From: Candidatus Bipolaricaulota bacterium
GTDB lineage: Bacteria; Bipolaricaulota; Bipolaricaulia; UBA7950; UBA9294
Length of the DNA: 64,000 bases
Direction of reading: 5' to 3'
Assembly (NCBI GenBank): GCA_028278555.1
Contig: JANQEA010000079.1
Span: 124,001-188,000, forward strand
In this document: positions 7,639 through 15,159 of the stretch, piece after piece
Layout of the letters: every line of letters starts with the position of its first letter
Position numbering within the stretch: the stretch's first letter is position 1
Notes under the pieces: generated by a model
Database searches by the model: none
The model's input: only the letters and a program-made list of their open reading frames with translations
Told to the model about the DNA's origin: nothing
Made by a program: the position numbers and the translations under genes

Positions 7639-9864
7639 TTACATCATCGGTTCCATCGAAAGAACCGGATGGCCGATCTTCTCCAGATACGCGACGAGCT
7701 CTTCGCTCGACGTGGCGTCGTCCTCGGTGGCGATCTTGTCGAGCAGATCCGACTTGCCGAGCTCGGCGAATCGCTCCTCGAGCCGGTCGCGGATTTCCTC
7801 CTTGAGGACCTTCGGCATCCAGACGACGCGTTCGATGCCTCCCTCGGCGGAGATGAACTTCTTGCTCGTCACGTAGAGCTTCCCCATCCCGATGAAGCCG
7901 GGCGTCTGAACGCCGCCGCCGATCTGGCCGGCCATCGTCGAGAAGCTCATCCCGATCGGCGTCATCCCCTCGTACTCGCGGTTGACGATCATGACGCCGT
8001 TCGTCTCCGGGAGGATCGCCGTGATGCACTCGAAGCAGCCGCAGCTCGTCATCGGGTCTTCCATCATCGAGTAGGCGTTGAACCGTTCGAGATTCCCGTT
8101 CGATGCGACCTCGAGGTACTCGTTCACACCTTGCCACTGCCCGAGCCGATCGTCGATCGTCGTTCCCTTCTTGATCGGTTGGTTCGGACCGTGCTGGTTC
8201 ATCTCGAAACTCGCCGCGCAGTCAAGCCACGTGTAGGCGCCACAGAGTCCGAGGCGCTCCGGCGTGACGACGCAGACGTGATCCGGCGCGTACGACTGGC
8301 ACAAGACACACGAGTAGAATGTGTCGGCGTCCTCGTCGATCATTCCCTTGATCCGATCGTCCCGCTGACGATAGACGGTCCGGGCCTCTTCGAGCGGCTC
8401 TTGGAGCGCCTGCTCGTCGGTGTAGATCTTCACCTGGATCTTGTCGATGATTGCGCTGAATTCCTCGCGGAGCTTGGCGATCAGCATCTCGCCGTAGTGC
8501 TTCATCCGGAAGCCCTTCTCGTAGGCGTCCTTGCTGATCCGGACCCAGACGATCGCTCGCTGTCCCATGTGGAAGACGCCGTATGCCCACGACGCGAACT
8601 CGTGGATTCGGCGCTCGATGACCGTCTCGAAGTCTTCTTTGAAACTGCGTCCGGCGACTTCGACAACGACGCCGAGCGGGAGGGCGCCCCCGACCTCGAC
8701 CTCGTCGATGTCCGGCCCGATCAGCTCGATCGAGCCATCCTGGATCGCGTCCATCGGGCGGCCGCGGACGAGCTCGAACGATTCGGTGTACTTGCCACCG
8801 AACTGGATCTGCATCTGCTCCTTGCGGACGCGCTCTCCCTCGAATCCGGCTCCATACGGGACCGGGATCGGGATCTCGCTCATCTTCAGCTTCAGGCCGC
8901 GGACCTCGACCGCCTTGGTGACGATCTGATCCCGCGGAATGCCGGAGACGACATGCTCGTAGGTGCAGACGCCCCGCGGGAGGATCTGCGGGATCTCGAC
9001 GTCGGAGATGACCGGGAAGCCGAAGTTGATCGCTCCGGCGGCGGTCGCGTACTTCTCATCGGTCAGGAGCTGTTTCGCATGCCCATTGCTCGAAGGACCG
9101 TAATCCGACCCGAGTGCGAGGACGAACGCGAAGACGCGTTCCTTGTTGTACATCAGGATCTGTCGCGCCGCGTCGAAATCGCCCGGCTTCACTCCGCCGA
9201 ACGTCATCGCCGCCCGTGCGGCGAAGTTGAGCGCGAGGACGGCGGATGACGTGTCCTTCCCATAGGGGACGAGGAACGTGTCCCAGTTCATCTCGACGCC
9301 CTCTTCGGCGAGCTGCTCGGCCATCGACTTCCCGTCGCTGTTCGATGCCATGAAGACGAGGATTGACCGCTCCTGGAGCGAGCGGGCGAGTTCGACCGCC
9401 TCCTCGTTTGTCGGAAGGGCTCCGACGCAGGCGGCGAAACCAGGCATCCGTCCGTCGACGAGCTTGATCCCCTGCAGCCGAAGCGTCGCGTCGCCGGTGA
9501 ACCCGAGCCAGGGTTCCTCCGGCTCCTCGCCGTTGACGTACTTGAGGACCTCGATGATCTCCTCGGCGATGAGTGTGGCGACGCCCGCGTCGAGCGTGTG
9601 CCCGAGGTAGGGTAGCCAGCGTGTCTCATCAGGGATCGGCGGCAAGAGAGAAGCCGCCCGGTCGAGGGCGGCCTGGGCCTTCGCGAGACTGTCGACTTCC
9701 TGTCCGGTGAGCGCCAGCGTCAGCGGAAGGAAATAGGCCGTGTCGGGAAACTCGACTTTCTTGTCGGGGCCGTACGTTTCGACGGCCTGATGGAGCTGTG
9801 AACGAGCCTGCTCCATGTAGCCGTGTGCCCCGCGGATCGCCGCCGTGGCGATGATTCTCGACAT
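7639..9864 (-). CDS. acsB: acetyl-CoA synthase (CODH/ACS beta/alpha catalytic subunit)
   Basis: Condenses a methyl group, CO and CoA into acetyl-CoA, or the reverse, at the nickel-iron A-cluster. The 741-residue length is that of the full three-domain bacterial enzyme, not the shorter archaeal form. A-cluster ligands are complete: CVLC, then Cys after eight residues and Cys after nine more, plus the CGC tripeptide in CGCFEC. The start ATG has a strong GAGGAGGTG site about 7 nt upstream. It is the first acs gene downstream of an internal promoter. No CO dehydrogenase gene is adjacent, unlike the usual acsA-acsB pairing. Confidence 0.97.
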   Translation of the reverse strand: MSRIIATAAIRGAHGYMEQARSQLHQAVETYGPDKKVEFPDTAYFLPLTLALTGQEVDSLAKAQAALDRAASLLPPIPDETRWLPYLGHTLDAGVATLIAEEIIEVLKYVNGEEPEEPWLGFTGDATLRLQGIKLVDGRMPGFAACVGALPTNEEAVELARSLQERSILVFMASNSDGKSMAEQLAEEGVEMNWDTFLVPYGKDTSSAVLALNFAARAAMTFGGVKPGDFDAARQILMYNKERVFAFVLALGSDYGPSSNGHAKQLLTDEKYATAAGAINFGFPVISDVEIPQILPRGVCTYEHVVSGIPRDQIVTKAVEVRGLKLKMSEIPIPVPYGAGFEGERVRKEQMQIQFGGKYTESFELVRGRPMDAIQDGSIELIGPDIDEVEVGGALPLGVVVEVAGRSFKEDFETVIERRIHEFASWAYGVFHMGQRAIVWVRISKDAYEKGFRMKHYGEMLIAKLREEFSAIIDKIQVKIYTDEQALQEPLEEARTVYRQRDDRIKGMIDEDADTFYSCVLCQSYAPDHVCVVTPERLGLCGAYTWLDCAASFEMNQHGPNQPIKKGTTIDDRLGQWQGVNEYLEVASNGNLERFNAYSMMEDPMTSCGCFECITAILPETNGVMIVNREYEGMTPIGMSFSTMAGQIGGGVQTPGFIGMGKLYVTSKKFISAEGGIERVVWMPKVLKEEIRDRLEERFAELGKSDLLDKIATEDDATSSEELVAYLEKIGHPVLSMEPMM

Positions 9865-9973
9865 CCGTCCACCTCCTCGGAGCGGATCAACAATGCCTTC
9901 ACATGAAGACGCGAGCGTAGGCGATGCATACGTTGTACCGAGGAGTGTCCGTTTTTATGTCGCTCGTGAAATC

Positions 9974-10002
9974 AGAATACCACGAGACGTGACGCCGAGC
10001 AA
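9974..10002 (-). promoter_or_regulatory. sigma70-type promoter for acsB
   Basis: Read on the minus strand: TTGCTC (10002-9997), 17-bp spacer, TATTCT (9979-9974) preceded by TGG, an extended -10. Transcription would start near 9967 and leave a leader of about 103 nt before acsB. It lies in the 184-bp gap after cooC, so acsBCVDE can be expressed separately from the DUF3786-cooC pair. Confidence 0.6.
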
Positions 10003-10048
10003 GCGATCTCAGGAAATCGAGGAAAGTCAGATCGGTTCTCGGGAATGG

Positions 10049-10804
10049 CTATGGGCTCGCGGGGGCGAGCGAACGCTCGAGCCGGACCCAGAGCTCGACG
10101 ATCGAGGGGTGGCTGAACCCCTCGGGAAGCCCGCCGCTTCGCGCGGCGAGCCGCAGCTCGTCGAGGTAGGGGATCGACCCGGCAACCTCGATATCGCTCG
10201 GGAGGGCGTCGCGAATCCGCTGAGAGTCCTCGTTGTCGCGGACCCGATTGGCGACGGCGACGATCCGCTGGATCCCGAGCTCGCGGGCAAGCCCGATCGT
10301 CCGCTCGCCGGTCTCGAGCGTCTTCCGATCCGACTCGACGACGAGAATCAAGCCGTCGACGTTTCGGACGGTTCCTCGACCGAGGTGCTCGATTCCAGCT
10401 TCCATGTCGAGGAGCACGACGTCGTCTTCCCGGACGAGAAGATGGGCAAGGAGCGCCATCAGCAGCGTGTTCGCCGGACAGGCGCAACCGGTCCCACCGC
10501 CGCGGATCCCGCCGAGGACGAGGAGCCGGACGCCGTGTCGCTCGACCGTGTAGCGTGGCGGAATGTCGTCTACGGTTGGGTTGAGGCGGACGAAACCTCC
10601 GCTCCCGACACGATCGGTAACGAGCTCCTCATCGTCGGCGAGGGTGACGACCGATTCATCGATGCCGAGCGTCGTCGCCAGGTTCGGATCCGAATCGGCA
10701 TCGACGACGAGAACCCGATAGCCCTGGGCGACGGCTTCCCGCGCGAGGAGCGCGACGAGCGTCGTCTTGCCGACTCCCCCTTTCCCTGCGACGGCCAGCT
10801 TCAT
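10049..10804 (-). CDS. cooC: CooC-type CO dehydrogenase maturation ATPase
   Basis: 251-residue MinD-like ATPase of the CooC family, used for nickel delivery to CO dehydrogenase. It shows GKGGVGKTT at residues ~6-14, VVDADSDPNLA, the metal-binding CxC in GCACPANT and LDMEAGIEHLGRGT. The ATG at 10804 overlaps the DUF3786 stop (ATGA). A longer upstream open frame is only the shadow of the DUF3786 gene. Having this gene next to acsB but without cooS/acsA suggests the CODH gene lies just outside the window or elsewhere. Confidence 0.93.
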   Translation of the reverse strand: MKLAVAGKGGVGKTTLVALLAREAVAQGYRVLVVDADSDPNLATTLGIDESVVTLADDEELVTDRVGSGGFVRLNPTVDDIPPRYTVERHGVRLLVLGGIRGGGTGCACPANTLLMALLAHLLVREDDVVLLDMEAGIEHLGRGTVRNVDGLILVVESDRKTLETGERTIGLARELGIQRIVAVANRVRDNEDSQRIRDALPSDIEVAGSIPYLDELRLAARSGGLPEGFSHPSIVELWVRLERSLAPASP

Positions 10805-11421
10805 TCCGCGCCTCCTGCTTTGGCGAGCGCACGGCAGAGCATTCGCCCGAGGATCGCTAGGCCATCCGTCGGCAGATACGTCCCGGCGATCCGATCGAAG
10901 AGGACCGTCGCGTTGGCCGGGAATTCGTCGTCGCCGGCCCACCAGACGATCCCGATCGGAACGTGCGGTAGGACGCGGAACGCGTAGCCGGCGTCGCCCA
11001 TCGGAAGCGGCGCGCCATCGAGTGTCTCGGCCGCCGATCGGAATCTCGCGATGTCGGCCCCGAGGTTGCGAACGAGCTGATCGCCAGAGTAACCCTGGAA
11101 TGCCTGGCGATAGAACATCCCGTCCGGGAGCTCCTGGAATCCGACCCACTCGCCGATCGGCTCCGATCCGTCGCCCCGTCGGAGGTAGTCGAGGAGAAGG
11201 ATTGCTGTCTCCTCCGGACAGGAGGATCCGTCGATGTCGGCGATCGTCAGTCCGGGCCAGCCGATCGTATAGGTCCGAGAGAGGAGGTTCAGTTCGAGGC
11301 GACCGTCCGTGTGGGTTAGCCCGCACCTTCGTGCGAGATCGTCGGGATCCTGTGTCGACAACTCTGACTGCGCCGCCTCGATACGCGGGCGGAGCGACTC
11401 GCGCCACGCTTCCTTGGGCAT
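10801..11421 (-). CDS. DUF3786 domain protein
   Basis: 206-residue soluble protein recognised as DUF3786, a family repeatedly found near CODH/ACS and cobamide-dependent enzymes but with no proven function. Visible conserved stretches include WPGLTI, WVGFQELPDG and the C-terminal VWWAGDDEFPANATVLFD. It is the first gene of the acs transcription unit. Its ATG lies only about 7 nt after a good -10 box, so its mRNA is probably leaderless. Function inferred only from company: possibly corrinoid or CODH/ACS related. Confidence 0.85.
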   Translation of the reverse strand: MPKEAWRESLRPRIEAAQSELSTQDPDDLARRCGLTHTDGRLELNLLSRTYTIGWPGLTIADIDGSSCPEETAILLLDYLRRGDGSEPIGEWVGFQELPDGMFYRQAFQGYSGDQLVRNLGADIARFRSAAETLDGAPLPMGDAGYAFRVLPHVPIGIVWWAGDDEFPANATVLFDRIAGTYLPTDGLAILGRMLCRALAKAGGAE

Positions 11422-11427
11422 GGGACC

Positions 11428-11456
11428 GTTATAGTCGCTGCCCGAGCGAGCATCAA
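11428..11456 (-). promoter_or_regulatory. promoter of the DUF3786-cooC-acs operon
   Basis: Minus strand TTGATG (11456-11451), 17-bp spacer, TATAAC (11433-11428). The predicted start of transcription falls at about 11421, the A of the DUF3786 start codon, so the transcript would be leaderless. The -35 overlaps the last bases of the upstream lyase gene. Confidence 0.65.
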
Positions 11457-12421
11457 GCGGCGATTCGCGAGTCGAGGTCGTCGAAGAAGACCGAAAAGTC
11501 GACGTTCCCTCCGCTCAGGATGACGCCGACGCGCTTCCCCGCAGCGTCGATCTTCCCGCCGACGAGCGGGGCGACGGCGACGGCGCTCGATGGTTCGATG
11601 ACGATCTTCATTCGCTCCCAGACGATCCGCATCGCGTCGAGGATCTCATGCTCCTCGACGATGACGATGTCGTCAATTCCATCCTTCAGAATGGCGAACG
11701 TATTCTCCCCGAGCGGGGTTCTCAGGCCATCGGCGATCGTGCTCGGGGTGAACTGTGTGATCCGTCTCCCCTCCTGAAGCGAACGGTACGCGTCGTCGGC
11801 CCCGGCTGGCTCGCAGCCGATGACCTTGGTCTTCGGCGACAGATGTCGGGCGGCGATCAGCGTCCCCGATGAGAGCCCGCCCCCGCCGACCGGCGCGAGG
11901 AGGAGATCGAGATCACTTGCCTCCTCGATCAACTCGGCAGCCGCCGTTCCCTGGCCGGCGATGACGCGAAGGTCGTCGTGCGAATGGACCAACGCCGCGC
12001 CGGTCTCCTCGCCGATCCGTGTCGCAACCTCCGTTCGCCCGCGATGGGTCGGAGGACAAGGGATGATGCGTGCGCCGTAGCCCTTCGTCGCGGCGACCTT
12101 CAGCGGGTTGGAGTTCTCGGGCATGACGACGTGTGCCGGGATCCCGTGGATTGACGCGGCGAGCGCGAGGGCCTGTCCGAAGTTGCCGCTTGAGCTGGCG
12201 TAGACGCCACGGGCACGCGCCTCCGGATCGAGGCACGTGACGGCATTGAAGGCACCGCGAAACTTGAACGATCCGGTCTTCTGGAAGTTCTCGCACTTGA
12301 AGTGGATCTGCGCGTCACAAAGATGGTCGAGCGACGAAGACGTCAGGATCGGCGTTCGATGTGCGTGAGGAGAGATCCTTGTTCTCGCGGATGCTATATC
12401 GTCCCAGGCGACGAGGCTCAT
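11453..12421 (-). CDS. PLP-dependent serine/threonine dehydratase-family lyase
   Basis: Fold-type II PLP enzyme (322 residues) of the threonine dehydratase / serine racemase / hydroxyaspartate ammonia-lyase group. It has the PLP lysine in SFKFRGA, the ASSSGNFGQALA phosphate-side loop and the glycine loop PVGGGGLSSG. It lacks the C-terminal regulatory domain of biosynthetic IlvA, so a catabolic deaminase making 2-oxobutyrate or pyruvate, or a racemase, is more likely. That would feed 2-oxoacid oxidoreductases such as the Kor set further on. ATG 12421 overlaps the orn stop. An upstream extension of the frame is the shadow of orn. Confidence 0.88.
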   Translation of the reverse strand: MSLVAWDDIASARTRISPHAHRTPILTSSSLDHLCDAQIHFKCENFQKTGSFKFRGAFNAVTCLDPEARARGVYASSSGNFGQALALAASIHGIPAHVVMPENSNPLKVAATKGYGARIIPCPPTHRGRTEVATRIGEETGAALVHSHDDLRVIAGQGTAAAELIEEASDLDLLLAPVGGGGLSSGTLIAARHLSPKTKVIGCEPAGADDAYRSLQEGRRITQFTPSTIADGLRTPLGENTFAILKDGIDDIVIVEEHEILDAMRIVWERMKIVIEPSSAVAVAPLVGGKIDAAGKRVGVILSGGNVDFSVFFDDLDSRIAA

Positions 12422-12969
12422 GCCGGTTCCTTGAACACGGCATTCCGATAGCGTTTCAGCTCTTCGATCGATTCGCGAATGTCGTCGAGGGCGCGGTGCG
12501 TCGATTCCTTCTCGACTTTCTTGACGCCACCCGGATACCACCGCTCGACGAGCTCCTTCAGCGTGCTGACGTCGACGTTCCGATAGCTGAGATAGGCGTT
12601 GAACCGCGGCATATGGTGGAGGATGAACCGGCGATCGAACCCGATCGAGTTCCCGCAGAGCGGGGCACGTCCGCGCAGGCAGCGCGCACGGACGAAGTCG
12701 AGGGTCGCCTCCTCTGCGTCGCTCATCGAGATTCGGGATCTCCTCGAAGCCTCGGTCAGCCCGGAGGCGCCGTGCTGCTCGATGCACCACGGATCCATCT
12801 TCGTGAGAACGCTGTCTGGCTGGTGGATCACGAGGTTCGGTCCCTCCTCGACGACGGTCAGATCCTTGTCGGTGACGATCGTTGCGATCTCGAGGATCGT
12901 GCCGGTCCGATCGTCGATTCCGGTCGTCTCGAGATCGAGCCAGACGAGCGCGTGAGGGTCTTTCGCCAT
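12418..12969 (-). CDS. orn: oligoribonuclease
   Basis: DEDDh 3'-5' exonuclease that degrades very short RNAs and linear dinucleotides. The 183-residue length is normal. Catalytic motifs: DLETTG near residue 11, NSIGFDRRF, and the final THRALDD with the DEDDh histidine. ATG 12969 has a GAAAGGAG site just upstream. An in-frame upstream extension to 13056 has no family similarity and was left out. Confidence 0.93.
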   Translation of the reverse strand: MAKDPHALVWLDLETTGIDDRTGTILEIATIVTDKDLTVVEEGPNLVIHQPDSVLTKMDPWCIEQHGASGLTEASRRSRISMSDAEEATLDFVRARCLRGRAPLCGNSIGFDRRFILHHMPRFNAYLSYRNVDVSTLKELVERWYPGGVKKVEKESTHRALDDIRESIEELKRYRNAVFKEPA

Positions 12970-13087
12970 GTCTCTCCTTTCGATCGGAGAGGGTAGCCCA
13001 TCTGCCGGAAGCCAGCCACTGAGCGGACCGCCCGACGGATCGTCGGCTGACCTCATCGAAACCCCGTGGAGTGCGCCGAATCCTGCC

Positions 13088-13116
13088 TTGACGACAGGAC
13101 TCCCGTGGGCTAGCCT
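13088..13116 (+). promoter_or_regulatory. promoter of the acetate symporter genes
   Basis: TTGACG (13088-13093), 17-bp spacer, TAGCCT (13111-13116). The start of transcription would be near 13123, leaving a leader of about 155 nt before the DUF485 gene, the longest leader inferred in the window. Confidence 0.6.
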
Positions 13117-13223
13117 ATCCGGAAAATCGACTGACTGAGGGGGGATGCTGGGCGGGGGAGGCTCCGCTCGTTGTGTTTCCGTCCTCGGCGGTCAGCAGGC
13201 CGCGCGTTTCCACGCAAGCGCCC

Positions 13224-13267
13224 GCACCGGTAGCGGTCATTCCGTTGGCTGGGCGGAAGGCCGGTGC
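13224..13267 (+). promoter_or_regulatory. stem-loop in symporter mRNA leader, abutting the ribosome site
   Basis: GCACCGG (13224-13230) pairs with CCGGTGC (13261-13267), and inside it TTCCG (13240-13244) pairs with CGGAA (13254-13258). The right arm ends directly before the GAGGTGAGG ribosome site of the DUF485 gene. The 308-bp intergenic region 12970-13277 otherwise holds only the promoter. I recognise no known riboswitch family, so whether the stem is regulatory is inference. Confidence 0.4.
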
Positions 13268-13277
13268 GAGGTGAGGT

Positions 13278-13538
13278 ATGAGCAGCAACAAGGCGAAGGA
13301 GACGGAGCAGTACGTCGCTCGCGAGTTTCGGAAGAGCTTCTCGTTGGGGATCCTCTTCCTGCTCGTGACGCTGATTCTCCCGATCCTCAATCAGTTCGCC
13401 GGTGGCTTCATGTTCAGGAAGCTATTCGGCGAAATGTCGGTGACGTACGCGTACTCGGTCCTCCTGATCTACATCGTGGCATGGATCATCACGATCTACT
13501 ACGTCATCCGGACGGATCGCGAAGAGGAGGCGCACTAG
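13278..13538 (+). CDS. DUF485-like small membrane protein
   Basis: 86-residue protein with two clear membrane segments (roughly residues 22-42 and 60-80) and charged ends. It matches the YjcH/DUF485 type that regularly precedes acetate-type sodium:solute symporters. It sits 1 bp before the symporter gene, and a GAGGTGAGG site precedes its ATG. It probably supports assembly or stability of the transporter; the exact role is not known. Confidence 0.85.
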   Translation: MSSNKAKETEQYVAREFRKSFSLGILFLLVTLILPILNQFAGGFMFRKLFGEMSVTYAYSVLLIYIVAWIITIYYVIRTDREEEAH

Positions 13539-13539
13539 C

Positions 13540-15000
13540 ATGCAACAGCCTATCGCAACTGCACTCGTCGGAGTCATCGTCGCGATCAGCGTGACGGTCG
13601 CCTTCCTGTCGCGGAAGTTCACTCGGAGCACGTCCGAGTTCTACGTCGCCGGCCGCGGGATCAACGCGATCCAGAATGCGCTCGCCCTTTCGGGCGACTA
13701 CATGAGCGCGGCGTCGTTCCTCGGTGTGGCGGGTCTCGTCTGGGCCTACGGCTACGACGGGATCTGGTACGCGGCCGGGTTCTTCGCTGGTTGGCTTGTT
13801 CTGTTGCTCTTCCTGGCGAGCCCGATCCGTCGGTTCGGCGCGTACACGATCGCCGACTTCGTCGCGGGGCGGTTCCACTCGCGGCCGCTTCGCATCGCTG
13901 CGATGGTTGGCACGCTGATGGTCTCGCTCTTCTACATCATTCCGCAGATGGTTGGGGCGGGTGAGTTACTGGGCCTGCTCCTTGGATGGGACTACGTCTT
14001 CGCGGTCGTGATCGCCGGGGCGCTGATTACGCTCTATGTCGTCCTTGGCGGGATGCGCGCGACGACCTACAACCAGATCATCCAGTGCGTGCTCCTCTGG
14101 ACGGCGATGTTCGTCGTCATGACGCTTGCGCTCGGGCGTTTCGACTTCAACTACAGCACGCTGTTGGGGACGGTCGCCGAGTACACGGAGCCGGGAAGGT
14201 GGCTTGACTTCAAGAACTCCTTCGCGTTGATCTTCGGCCTTGTGCTCGGAACGGCCGGTCTGCCGCACATCCTGATCCGCTTCTACACCAATCCGTCCGG
14301 CCGGTCGGCCCGGTGGACGACGGTCTGGACGCTCCTGATCATCGGGACGTTCTACATGATGACACCGGTCGTCGGATTGGCGGCCCGTTCCCTGATCGGG
14401 GATCAGCCGACGACGACGAACCTCGTCCTTCCGCTGTTGGCGCAGCATGTCGGCGGCGAGGGGATGATCGGTGTCGTCATCGCCGGCGCGTTCGCGGCGA
14501 TCCTGTCGACTGTCGCCGGATTGGTCATCGCGTCGACCGGTGCGATCGCCCACGACCTCTTCACGATGCTCGTTCCGGGCGCGTCGGACAAACGTCAGGT
14601 CGTCGTTGCCAAGCTGACGTCGGTCGGTGTTGGGATCATCGCGATCCTGACCGGTCTCGTCTTCCGTGGCTACAACGTCGCGTTCCTCGTTGGTCTCGCG
14701 TTTGCGATCGCGGCGTCGACCTTCTTCCCCGTCCTGATGATGGGCGTCTGGTGGAAGGGAACGACCGAGAAGGGCGCGCTCGCAGGAATGATCGTCGGGA
14801 TGGTCGGCTCGGCCGTGATGATCGCGACGAACCTTCTGAACGTGCACACGTTGAAGAACCCCTCGATCATCACCGTTCCGGCTGCCTTCCTCACGATCTA
14901 CTTCGTGTCGAAGCTCGACGGCAAGACGCCGCACGACACAATGGAGTTCATGCGGAAGGTCCACATGCCGGAGAAGGTCCACGAGACAGCCGGCGAGTAG
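13540..15000 (+). CDS. actP: sodium:solute symporter, cation/acetate type
   Basis: 486-residue member of the sodium:solute symporter family with about 13 membrane segments. It is close to ActP by its N-terminal pattern (SEFYVAGR, GDYMSAASFLG) and its LPHILIRFYT motif after the large periplasmic-side loop. Expected to import acetate or a similar short monocarboxylate with Na+ or H+. The DUF485 partner immediately upstream and the convergent acetyl-CoA synthetase gene downstream support acetate. Substrate specificity remains inferred. Confidence 0.88.
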   Translation: MQQPIATALVGVIVAISVTVAFLSRKFTRSTSEFYVAGRGINAIQNALALSGDYMSAASFLGVAGLVWAYGYDGIWYAAGFFAGWLVLLLFLASPIRRFGAYTIADFVAGRFHSRPLRIAAMVGTLMVSLFYIIPQMVGAGELLGLLLGWDYVFAVVIAGALITLYVVLGGMRATTYNQIIQCVLLWTAMFVVMTLALGRFDFNYSTLLGTVAEYTEPGRWLDFKNSFALIFGLVLGTAGLPHILIRFYTNPSGRSARWTTVWTLLIIGTFYMMTPVVGLAARSLIGDQPTTTNLVLPLLAQHVGGEGMIGVVIAGAFAAILSTVAGLVIASTGAIAHDLFTMLVPGASDKRQVVVAKLTSVGVGIIAILTGLVFRGYNVAFLVGLAFAIAASTFFPVLMMGVWWKGTTEKGALAGMIVGMVGSAVMIATNLLNVHTLKNPSIITVPAAFLTIYFVSKLDGKTPHDTMEFMRKVHMPEKVHETAGE

Positions 15001-15029
15001 GACTCGATCCGCCGAGATCGATCTTGAGT

Positions 15030-15063
15030 ACGGGGCGCGGCGGTTGCCGTGCCCCGTCTTTCT
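15030..15063 (+). terminator. intrinsic terminator after the symporter
   Basis: ACGGGGC (15030-15036) pairs with GCCCCGT (15051-15057), with further GC pairing inside the loop, followed by the T-rich tail TCTTTCTTT on the plus strand. Confidence 0.75.
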
Positions 15064-15097
15064 TTGCTTGCGCTGCGCGAACAGCGTGCTCAACCCA

Positions 15098-15129
15098 GAA
15101 GAAACCGGCGGGAGCGTCGCCCCCGCCGG
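15098..15129 (-). terminator. intrinsic terminator after acetyl-CoA synthetase
   Basis: On the minus strand CCGGCGGG (15129-15122) pairs with CCCGCCGG (15112-15105), followed by TTTCTTCT. It lies about 30 bp after the acs stop. Together with the plus-strand terminator it separates two convergent units. Confidence 0.7.
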
Positions 15130-15159
15130 ATGCTCTCACAGGCTCGAAATCGAACCGAC

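Noticed and set aside
7594-9249. A 551-codon open frame on the plus strand opposite acsB
   Set aside because: It is the complement of a highly conserved gene in GC-rich DNA. Its product is rich in Asp/Arg/Leu with no family features, so it is an antisense artefact. Many other long frames opposite real genes were dropped for the same reason.
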